From a virus, in IMG/VR virus record IMGVR_UViG_3300020220_000363, positions 1-22,879 of that record: a DNA stretch of 22,879 nucleotides; one strand, 5' to 3'. Under the pieces are notes generated by a model. That model saw only the letters and a program-made list of their open reading frames with translations. It did not search any database and was not told where the DNA came from. Both the position numbers and the translations under genes were made by a program. Shown in pieces: positions 6,328-12,760 of this stretch (position 1 is its first letter; the number at the start of each line of letters is the position of its first letter).

Positions 6328-6909
6328 ATGGCCGAAAAACGCGAAGCCCCAGAATTGGTTTTGAATGGAAGAACGGCGAGGGTTGATACTTCTAAGCCAC
6401 CTGGGACAATTTCTTTTCCATGTGATGAAAAATATTTTGAGATATTTTGCCAAAGGTTAATAGATGGCGAAAGCCTTAAGGCGATAGTCAAAGATCCAGA
6501 AATGCCTTCTTGGTATGCCATCTGGGACTACATGAGCCGCGATCCCGAGGCGCAAGCGCGCTACGCGCACGCGCGCGCGGCTCAAGCGCACTGTATCGCC
6601 CAGGACGCGATTGATGATGCGGTTGAGGGATCAGGCGACCCAGCGCGGGACCGATTAGCGTTTGAAGCAAGGCGTTGGTATGTGTCAAAGATCGCGCCAA
6701 AATGGTTCGGGGATCGCGTGGAACACAAGATCGAGGTGGGTGAAAGCTACATTGAAGCCCTGCGGCTAGCCAATGAGCGTCTACGGATCAGAGAGCGTGA
6801 AGCCAGGCGGGTGATCGACGTTGATCCGCACACCGGGGACGAGGTGCAGAAAATAGGAAACGAGTCCGTGATAGGCGAAGGTAAGAAGCGTGAAAAATCA
6901 AAGGGTTAG
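6328..6909 (+). CDS. terS: Terminase small subunit
   Basis: A 193-residue protein directly upstream of the large terminase. Residues about 45-72 (DGESLKAIVKDPEMPSW then a helix with WDYMSRDPE) form the helix-turn-helix DNA-recognition region typical of small terminases. A long Ala/Arg helix follows (ARYAHARAAQAHCIAQDAI), then RLAFEARRWYVSKIAPKWFGD at about 109-129, a well-known signature of this family. The C-terminus is charged and Lys-rich. By family it forms a ring, recognises the packaging site and stimulates TerL. ATG at 6328 lacks a clear ribosome site; later in-frame starts would cut into the charged N-terminal arm. Identity is strong from motif and neighbour. Confidence 0.85.
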   Translation: MAEKREAPELVLNGRTARVDTSKPPGTISFPCDEKYFEIFCQRLIDGESLKAIVKDPEMPSWYAIWDYMSRDPEAQARYAHARAAQAHCIAQDAIDDAVEGSGDPARDRLAFEARRWYVSKIAPKWFGDRVEHKIEVGESYIEALRLANERLRIREREARRVIDVDPHTGDEVQKIGNESVIGEGKKREKSKG

Positions 6910-6965
6910 CTTGGAATTTTCCATAATGGACCTTATGCGGTTCCAGCGGAAACGATCAGCCTAGA

Positions 6966-7052
6966 CACCCCCCCCCACCCGCCCCCCTTGCAAAAAAACC
7001 GGGGGGCGGGCTGACCAGGGCCATATGCAGTACTCACCCCCCCCTGGGGGTG
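6966..7052. other. G/C-run hairpins between terS and terL
   Basis: The 174-bp gap 6910-7083 is non-coding. It holds a run of nine C (6968-6976), a 10-bp stem CCCGCCCCCC (6978-6987) with GGGGGGCGGG (7001-7010) and a 13-base A-rich loop, then a second hairpin pairing CACCCCC (7035-7041) with GGGGGTG (7046-7052). Neither has a T tract. A packaging (cos/pac) or regulatory role is possible because terminase recognition sites often lie near terS, but this is only positional inference. Homopolymer runs here are also prone to sequencing error. Confidence 0.5.
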
Positions 7053-7083
7053 GCCCCTTTAACCCCGGAGTCCCGTTCCACCG

Positions 7084-8634
7084 ATGGCAGGCCGTCCCAA
7101 ACGCAGAGCAAGATTAGCAGCCGAGGCCGCAGCCAGAGAGGCAGCCGAGGCCGAAGCCATGGCGAATGGCGAAGCCCCGCCCCCGCCGCCACCCCTGCCA
7201 CCCGGTCCCCCGCCACCCAAGACCGAGTCGTTCGACGCCAAGGCGCAAGCCGAGATTATTGAGCGTTTGGCGCAAGACCCGGTTCTCTTTGTCGAATCGA
7301 TGCTTGGTGCCAAGCCGCAAAAGTGGCAGGCCGAGGCGTTGAAGGCGATTGCCAGCAAGGACCGTGTGGCGATTCGCTCAGGCCATGGCGTCGGCAAAAC
7401 GGCGTTCCTGTCTTGGCTGGTGTTGTGGTGGTTGCTCACGCGTATGCCCACCAAGGTGGTCTGCACCGCCAACACGGCGCACCAGTTATCGGATGTGCTT
7501 TGGTCGGAGATTGGCAAGTGGCACCGTCAGTTACCCGAGGGGATGCGACGGCTGCTGGAGATCAAGTCAGACAAGATTGAATTGACTGGCGTTCCCGACA
7601 GCTTTGCTGTGGCGAGAACCAGCCGGCGCGAACAGCCCGAAGCCTTACAAGGCTTTCACAGTGAGAACCTGTTGTTTGTGATTGATGAAGCTTCTGGCGT
7701 CCCTGATGTGGTGTTTGAAGTGGGGCAGGGCGCCCTATCAACTGAGGGCGCCAAGGTAGTAATGACTGGCAACCCCACCAGGGCGAGCGGGTATTTCTAT
7801 GATGCGTTCACTAAGAATCAGAAGCGGTGGTGGGGCAAGAAGGTTAGCTGCCATGATGCGGAAACGGTGGATAGGGGTTTCTTGGATGAGATGGCCGCGC
7901 AATATGGCGATGGTTCAAACCAGTACCGGGTGCGGGTATTGGGAGATTTCCCTGCTGGTGACGATGATGCGCTGATTGCGCGGCATTTGATTGAAGCGGC
8001 GAAGAGTAGACAGGTGGAACAATCGCAAACGGCGCCTGTGGTCTGGGGGTTGGACGTTGCGCGGTTTGGTGATGACGCCAGCGCATTGGCAAAACGGAAA
8101 GGTAATTCGCTGATTGAGCCTGTCCGTGTATGGCGCGGCAAAGACCTGATGGAAACATGCGGTCTTATCAAGATGGAATGGGACGCCACCCCCGGATCAA
8201 TGCGCCCAATTGAAATCATGGTGGACGTTATCGGCTTGGGCGCCGGGGTAGTGGATCGCTTGCGTGAATTGAATCTCCCCGTCCGTGGCGTCAATGTTGC
8301 GGAGTTGCCCGCGATAGATGGAAACCGCTTCCAGCGTCTGCGGGATGAATTATGGTGGAAGGCCCGCGAATGGTTTGAGGCGCGGGACTGTGTGGTGCCG
8401 AATGATGATAGTTTTGTGGATGAATTGTGTGGCCCGTTGTATAGTGTGACCAGTGGGGGCAAAATTCAGATTGAGCCAAAGGCGCAGATGAAACGCAGGC
8501 TTGGTAGGTCGCCGGACAAGGCGGATGCGTTTTGTTTAACCTTTGCGGGTGTCGCGGCGGCTGTGTCTGGGTCTGGCGGGTATTCTGCTCGTTGGGGCCA
8601 GCCGCTTCGAAGGGCGGTAAAAGGGGTGGTGTGA
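7084..8634 (+). CDS. terL: Terminase large subunit (ATPase/nuclease)
   Basis: A 516-residue packaging motor. The N-terminus is Ala/Arg-rich and then carries a poly-Pro segment (about residues 32-45), an unusual linker. The ATPase has Walker A SGHGVGKT (99-106), Walker B LLFVIDEAS (196-204) with catalytic Glu 202, and coupling motif TGNP (228-231). The RNase H-like nuclease has GLDVARFGDD (322-331, Asp 324), Asp 381 in VDVIGLGAG, and SPDKADAF (476-483), giving the usual acidic triad. By family it pumps DNA into the prohead through the portal and cuts the concatemer. ATG at 7084 has only GGAG 13 bases upstream. Its TGA overlaps the next ATG (TGATG). Confidence 0.96.
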   Translation: MAGRPKRRARLAAEAAAREAAEAEAMANGEAPPPPPPLPPGPPPPKTESFDAKAQAEIIERLAQDPVLFVESMLGAKPQKWQAEALKAIASKDRVAIRSGHGVGKTAFLSWLVLWWLLTRMPTKVVCTANTAHQLSDVLWSEIGKWHRQLPEGMRRLLEIKSDKIELTGVPDSFAVARTSRREQPEALQGFHSENLLFVIDEASGVPDVVFEVGQGALSTEGAKVVMTGNPTRASGYFYDAFTKNQKRWWGKKVSCHDAETVDRGFLDEMAAQYGDGSNQYRVRVLGDFPAGDDDALIARHLIEAAKSRQVEQSQTAPVVWGLDVARFGDDASALAKRKGNSLIEPVRVWRGKDLMETCGLIKMEWDATPGSMRPIEIMVDVIGLGAGVVDRLRELNLPVRGVNVAELPAIDGNRFQRLRDELWWKAREWFEARDCVVPNDDSFVDELCGPLYSVTSGGKIQIEPKAQMKRRLGRSPDKADAFCLTFAGVAAAVSGSGGYSARWGQPLRRAVKGVV

Positions 8635-8792
8635 TGAAAGAAATCTGGGACAAGAACCGGCCAAAGGATTTGCCGAAACCCAAGAAGTTGTCGCCAGCCA
8701 AGAAGGCTGCGGCAATGTCTCGGGCGAAGGCAGCGGGGCGCCCGTATCCTAATCTTATCGATAATATGATGGCGGCGAAGAAGAAGAAGTGA
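8634..8792 (+). CDS. Lys-rich 52-residue phage protein
   Basis: ATG at 8634 overlaps the terL stop (TGATG). The product has 52 residues with many Lys and Ala: KPKKLSPAKKAAAMSRAKAAGRPYPNLIDN and a final poly-Lys. It looks like the short basic proteins found beside terL in several environmental phages, whose role is unknown. A nucleic-acid or capsid-interior binding role would fit the charge, but that is inference. Its stop overlaps the GTG of the next gene (GTGA), which supports it being translated. Confidence 0.75.
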   Translation: MKEIWDKNRPKDLPKPKKLSPAKKAAAMSRAKAAGRPYPNLIDNMMAAKKKK

Positions 8793-9394
8793 AGTATTAT
8801 TGTATTTCGCTGCGGGAAACGCCTGAGCGCACGGCGCGGGTGCAAAAAGAGTTTGAGCGCGAGGGTGTGCCGGTAACTTGGGTCTGGGGTGTGTATGGTA
8901 AATCCATGCAGATCAAGTCAGAGATACCCATGCACTCGGATTATTATGTGACCCGTGGTGCGACTGCTTTGGTGCTTAGTCACCATTTCGCCTGGAACAT
9001 GGCGCAGCATGACGGTGCTGATGAGTTCATGGTGTTTGAAGATGATGTGGTGTTGCCAGAGAACTTCTTGGCGAAATGGGCCGCCATTCGCGCCAAGGTT
9101 CCAGATGATGTGGATGGCGTTTATTTGCAGAGTTGTTGTGTGGATGATCAGAAGTGGAAGCAGAAGTTCCACGATGAATTATATGATGTGAGGTATCCGC
9201 TTTGTACGGCGGCGATTTGGTGGCGGCAGCGTGCGATTCCGACATTGGTGGAGCATACGAAACCGGCGAATACGCCGGTTGATATTTTGTTGGAGCAAAA
9301 GACGCTGCGGCACTTGAAGGTTTTGACGGTGTTGCCGGAGTTGGTCAGCCAGTTGACGTTACAGGGCAAAATGTCGAGCGAGGTTCACGCATGA
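8789..9394 (+). CDS. Glycosyltransferase family 25-like protein
   Basis: A 201-residue protein starting with GTG at 8789, overlapping the previous stop. The N-terminus YCISLRETPERTARVQKEF matches the opening of GT25 (LPS beta-galactosyltransferase-like) enzymes. The middle has RGATALVLSHHFAW, the GA-x-x-x-SH signature. FEDDVVLP (about 83-90) carries the acidic motif that binds the metal and nucleotide sugar. By family it moves a sugar, often galactose, to a glycan or protein. Donor and acceptor cannot be read from the sequence. It opens a three-gene cassette with a methyltransferase and a beta-propeller protein, all with overlapping starts. It is somewhat short for the family but keeps the core. 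Confidence 0.75.
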   Translation: MKYYCISLRETPERTARVQKEFEREGVPVTWVWGVYGKSMQIKSEIPMHSDYYVTRGATALVLSHHFAWNMAQHDGADEFMVFEDDVVLPENFLAKWAAIRAKVPDDVDGVYLQSCCVDDQKWKQKFHDELYDVRYPLCTAAIWWRQRAIPTLVEHTKPANTPVDILLEQKTLRHLKVLTVLPELVSQLTLQGKMSSEVHA

Positions 9395-9948
9395 GCATGG
9401 AACATTTGGGTGGCTATTATGAGGAAGGCGATGGGCATACGTTCACGCCGGATATTTGGGGCTGGTTGTTGGTGGAATATGGGATTGAGTCTGTGCTGGA
9501 TATTGGGTGTGGCACGGCGGTCAATCTGAAGTGGTTTCAGGACATGGGGTGCAAAATACTTGGGGTAGAAGGGCATCCCGATGCGGTGGCGAAGGCCAAG
9601 TGTGGCCCGATTATTATGCACGATTATACCAAGGGGCCGTTGGCGTTGGGCCAGCGGTTTGACTTGTGTATTTCGACAGAATTTGTTGAGCATGTGGACG
9701 CCCAGTATGAGGCGAACTGGTTTGCCACCATGCAATCAGCGGATCGTGTTTTGATGTGTCATGCGGTGCCGGGGCAGGGCGGGCACCATCATGTGAATGA
9801 GCAAACGGCGGAATATTGGATAGAGCGGTTTGGTCAGAATGGGTTTCGGAACTTGGTGGTTGAGAGTGCCATGTTTCAGGAAACCACTAGCCGGAAGCCT
9901 GCGCCTTGGGGCCGCAATACGCTGATGTTATTTGAGCGTGTGGTATGA
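9391..9948 (+). CDS. Class I SAM-dependent methyltransferase
   Basis: A 185-residue protein whose ATG overlaps the GT25 stop (ATGA). It has a full small-molecule-type Rossmann methyltransferase core: motif I VLDIGCGTA (35-43), acidic strand-2 end GVEGHP with Glu 60, an acidic residue in MHDYT near 78, and motif IV-like ISTEFVEHV (94-102). The C-terminal part holds GGHHHVNEQTAEYWIERFG, typical of Methyltransf_11/23-type enzymes. There is no target-recognition domain and no DPPY/NPPY or PCQ motif, so a DNA base methyltransferase is unlikely. The substrate is more likely a sugar, lipid or protein, in line with the neighbouring glycosyltransferase. Substrate is inference. Confidence 0.85.
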   Translation: MSMEHLGGYYEEGDGHTFTPDIWGWLLVEYGIESVLDIGCGTAVNLKWFQDMGCKILGVEGHPDAVAKAKCGPIIMHDYTKGPLALGQRFDLCISTEFVEHVDAQYEANWFATMQSADRVLMCHAVPGQGGHHHVNEQTAEYWIERFGQNGFRNLVVESAMFQETTSRKPAPWGRNTLMLFERVV

Positions 9949-10838
9949 GACTGGCGGAGCATCCAGCAGCGAAGCTGGTGGAGATTAAGCTGCCATCTAT
10001 GATGGCGGCTTGTAACCCATCGATTGCGCTGGATGGTGACCGTATTCGGGCGGTTGTGCGAACGGTGAACTATCGGTTGCTGCCTACGGGTTCTATTTGG
10101 ATCAAGGGCAGCGGGCCGGACACGGTAAATTGGTTGGTTGATTTGGATGCCCAGACACTGGAGCAGAGCGAAACTATTCAGATTGATGATAGTGTTATTC
10201 GGGCAGCGCCAATGGCGTCGAATGGCCTGGAAGATATGCGGCTGTTTGCTTGGCGCGGTGGTTGGTGGGGGTTGGCGAGCGGGTATTGTGGGCGAAATGA
10301 CGCCAATACGATGATTTTGGCGCCCGTTGCGCCGGTTATGGATCGGAAGGTGGTGCTGTTATCGCCAACAGGGGAGAGGAAGGAAAAGAATTGGGTTATT
10401 TGCACCATAAATGGCGAATTATACGTCATTCATTGGATTAGTCCTATTTCTGTCTATAAGTATGCCGGTAATCAAATGCTGGAACCTGTGTTTTTTGGTG
10501 ATGCTCATAAGGATTTGATGGGGTGGAGTGGTTCCAGCCAGGCGATTCCCTATAATGGCAAGCTATTGGCCTGTATTCACCGCCGTATGGGCGAAAAGTG
10601 TGGGCGTGATCCAATAACCTATGTGCATAGATTGGTTGAAATAGACCCGGACACTTGGGAAATCGGGCGTTTGTCGCCCATTTTTGCGTTTGAGGGCGAT
10701 CAGGTGGAGTTTAATTCTGGGCTATCAGTGACCAGTGATAATGTGTTATTTAGTTATGGTGTCAAGGATTGCGCCGCAGTGGTGTTAAGATTGCCGATTG
10801 ATGCGGTGGATCAGATATTTAAGGGGCAGTTGGTATGA
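9945..10838 (+). CDS. Five-bladed beta-propeller, glycosidase-like (GH130/GH43/GH32 superfamily type)
   Basis: A 297-residue protein overlapping the methyltransferase stop. Recurrent motifs match the propeller proteins related to GH130 mannoside phosphorylases and GH43/32/68 enzymes: NPSI (24-27), VRTVNYR (38-44), LEDMRLF (95-101), EKNW (147-150), GSSQ (196-199), YVHR (226-229), EFNSGLS (255-261) and SYGVKDC (270-276). Similar proteins occur in viruses and near glycosyltransferases. It may hydrolyse, phosphorolyse or transfer a sugar, or just bind one. The usual catalytic Asp in the ED-x-R-L blade is replaced by the sequence EDMRL, which is common in this group. Exact reaction unknown; fold assignment is from motif memory. 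Confidence 0.68.
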   Translation: MRLAEHPAAKLVEIKLPSMMAACNPSIALDGDRIRAVVRTVNYRLLPTGSIWIKGSGPDTVNWLVDLDAQTLEQSETIQIDDSVIRAAPMASNGLEDMRLFAWRGGWWGLASGYCGRNDANTMILAPVAPVMDRKVVLLSPTGERKEKNWVICTINGELYVIHWISPISVYKYAGNQMLEPVFFGDAHKDLMGWSGSSQAIPYNGKLLACIHRRMGEKCGRDPITYVHRLVEIDPDTWEIGRLSPIFAFEGDQVEFNSGLSVTSDNVLFSYGVKDCAAVVLRLPIDAVDQIFKGQLV

Positions 10839-11143
10839 AGTCGCCTGCCTGGACCCGGAAAGCCGGTAAATCAGCAAGTGGTGGTTTGAATGAGGCCGGG
10901 CGCCGGTCTTATGAGGCGGCTAATCCGGGTTCTAACCTGAAACCTCCGGTGAAGTCTGGCGATAACCCCCGCCGCGCCAGTTTTTTGGCGCGTATGGGTA
11001 ACATGCCCGGCCCGGAGCGTGACGCGAAGGGCGAGCCAACGCGCTTATTGAAGTCTTTGCAGGCATGGGGGGCATCCAGCAAGGCGGATGCGCGGGCAAA
11101 GGCGAAGGCTATTTCTTCTCGTAACAAGGGGAAGTCCAAATGA
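10835..11143 (+). CDS. DUF6321-like small basic protein
   Basis: A 102-residue Lys/Arg-rich protein starting at ATG 10835 overlapping the previous stop. The order AWTRKAGKSASGGLNEAGRR, a Lys-Pro-Pro-Val-Lys stretch, then NPRRASFLARMGNMPGP and KSLQAWGASSKADA is the pattern of DUF6321-type phage proteins. The family is recurrent in environmental phages and has no known activity; its charge and lack of hydrophobic segments suit nucleic-acid or virion contact. It is coupled to the genes on both sides by 4-base overlaps. Confidence 0.75.
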   Translation: MKSPAWTRKAGKSASGGLNEAGRRSYEAANPGSNLKPPVKSGDNPRRASFLARMGNMPGPERDAKGEPTRLLKSLQAWGASSKADARAKAKAISSRNKGKSK

Positions 11144-11457
11144 GCCGCCAGATGAAGGACGATACCGGGCATGTTATTGCCCAGGTATTCGAGATGGATG
11201 GCACGCACGTTATCAGCAATCCATCCACCAGCACGCAAACGCCTGCCTTTGGCGCGCAAACAACGGCGGTTCGGGTCGCAACCACAGGCAACCATGTGCA
11301 TATTGCTATCAATGGTGATCCTACTGCCACCACCAACAGCACGATGTTGCCGGATGGGTGGGTGGAGATTTTTGCGGTGAAGCCTGGCTGGAAGTTGGCG
11401 GCGATCAAAGGTAGTGGCGCTGGTAGTCCGGTTATCTCCATTACGGAGTTGGTTTGA
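11140..11457 (+). CDS. Small beta-rich, probably virion-associated protein
   Basis: A 105-residue protein overlapping the previous stop by ATGA. The sequence is Thr/Ala/Gly-rich and alternates in a beta pattern: VRVATTGNHVHIAING, then LPDGWVEIFAVKPGWKLAAI and a terminal VISITELV. Such short beta proteins before the portal are common in environmental phages and may be decoration or fibre components. I do not recognise a named family. No signal peptide, membrane segment or catalytic motif is visible. Confidence 0.65.
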   Translation: MSRQMKDDTGHVIAQVFEMDGTHVISNPSTSTQTPAFGAQTTAVRVATTGNHVHIAINGDPTATTNSTMLPDGWVEIFAVKPGWKLAAIKGSGAGSPVISITELV

Positions 11458-11924
11458 TGAAGTGTCCGAAGGCCACTTATGATCTCAAAGAAAACCTGGA
11501 ATACCGCGACCGGGCGTTCAAGGATTTCGGTTATGGCCCGGCCAATCCGAATAGTGAGGATGATTACTTTTGGCGTTTGCGTGCTGATGAATGGAATACT
11601 TCGCCAGAGGAAGCGAAGGGTATGCGGTGTGGTAATTGCTCCGCGTTCATTCAGACCCCAGAGATGATGGCGTGCATTGTTAAGGGCATCCAGGGGGAAG
11701 AAAGTAACGATGAGACGTATGCGCCCGAAGTTAGTAAAGCGGCGAATTTGGGGTATTGTGAATTGTTGGAGTTCAAGTGCGCGGCGGATCGGACTTGTTC
11801 CGCGTGGTTGGTGGGTGGCCCGATTAAGAAGGCTTTGAGTGGCCGCCAGCGTGATATGGTGTTGATGGCGAAGGCCATGATTCCGCCGATGCGTGAAGGG
11901 GCGGAAGATGAGGAAGAAGATTGA
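11457..11924 (+). CDS. Cysteine-rich late protein with HiPIP-like spacing
   Basis: A 155-residue protein from ATG 11457 (TGATG overlap). Seven cysteines are present: C3, C58, C61, C73, C101, C108 and C114. MRCGNCSAF gives C-x2-C, and the last is in TCSAW, a C-x2-W end. C-x2-C, then Cys, then C-x-x-W is the order in high-potential iron-sulfur proteins, though the long gap between the third and last Cys is unusual. A structural zinc site is the alternative. The C-terminus is very acidic (GAEDEEED). It sits in the head operon before the portal. Fe-S or Zn binding is inference from the cysteines. Confidence 0.65.
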   Translation: MKCPKATYDLKENLEYRDRAFKDFGYGPANPNSEDDYFWRLRADEWNTSPEEAKGMRCGNCSAFIQTPEMMACIVKGIQGEESNDETYAPEVSKAANLGYCELLEFKCAADRTCSAWLVGGPIKKALSGRQRDMVLMAKAMIPPMREGAEDEEED

Positions 11925-12754
11925 TGAAAAGCGTTACCGCGCCGCGCAATCTGAAGATCAAGGGCCAGGATCATATGCTGGCTTACATTACCGCCAAAGA
12001 GGCTGCGCTGTTGAAGGCGCGCGGTGGTTCCGGGCGCATGACTGAGCATGGCGTCAGGGCGTATAACGAAGGCCCTGGTGGCGACCCTAGCGACAATGCC
12101 AATTCAATGTCTGAGTCGGCCACCCAAGATGCTGTTGGCGGCAACATGGGCCAAGGCGCTGGCCCTACTGGGGCTGGGGCTGGTTCTGGCCCTCCAGGCG
12201 ACCCTGACCCTAGCTCTAATGAAGACGCGGGGAATGTAGAGGCTACAGCGCAACAGGTAGGGCCGTTATCATTCAGTGCGCCTTTTGGTGTGTTTGACGC
12301 TAGTCGCGGGATGGGTGTTATTGGTGGGTTGGCTAGTTTAGGGCTTGGTGCTCCTGGCCTTGGAGTGGGTTTGTCTGCGATTGGGGCTGCTATAGATGCC
12401 CAGAAGGCCCAAGACCAACTTGATCAAATGGGCATACAGGCGAACATAAGTACTCCCCAAGCTGTGGCGAATGCTGCCTCTATTGGCGCATTAGGTCAAA
12501 GTGCTGTCAATCAATTTGGAAATGCATTGGGTTTTGATGCGTTTGCAGAAGCCCCTATGAGTGCTACGTTTGGGGCGCCTGATCCTCTCGGGGATATTGC
12601 CGCGTCTCAAATGGATTCTGGTGGCGCTGACCAAGGTTTGTTAGATGCAGTTCCGCCCGTTGAATTGCCTAGCGCGGTTGGTTCTTTGCAAAAGCCGCGC
12701 TATCAGATTGTGAATAATACGCTTGTTCCTGTTCCTTCCGGTTTGCTGGGGTAA
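11924..12754 (+). CDS. Gly/Ala-rich probable structural or internal virion protein
   Basis: A 276-residue protein from ATG 11924, with GAGGAAGAAG just upstream as ribosome site and a TGATG overlap. The N-terminal part (MLAYITAKEAALLKARGGSG then a Gly/Asn-rich stretch) matches a motif I associate with phage structural proteins of environmental podoviruses. Residues about 60-110 are low-complexity Gly/Ala/Pro/Asp. The middle has a Gly-rich hydrophobic stretch (GVIGGLASLGLGAPGLGVGLSAIGAA), which could insert in or cross a membrane. That would suit an ejection protein, but it may also be packing within the virion. Position immediately before the portal supports a head role. No family is certain. 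Confidence 0.6.
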   Translation: MKSVTAPRNLKIKGQDHMLAYITAKEAALLKARGGSGRMTEHGVRAYNEGPGGDPSDNANSMSESATQDAVGGNMGQGAGPTGAGAGSGPPGDPDPSSNEDAGNVEATAQQVGPLSFSAPFGVFDASRGMGVIGGLASLGLGAPGLGVGLSAIGAAIDAQKAQDQLDQMGIQANISTPQAVANAASIGALGQSAVNQFGNALGFDAFAEAPMSATFGAPDPLGDIAASQMDSGGADQGLLDAVPPVELPSAVGSLQKPRYQIVNNTLVPVPSGLLG

Positions 12755-12760
12755 TCAGAT

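Noticed and set aside
9391-9948. Methyltransferase as a DNA-modifying anti-restriction enzyme
   Set aside because: No target-recognition domain and no DPPY/NPPY or PCQ motif; it has the small-substrate Rossmann pattern and sugar-enzyme neighbours.
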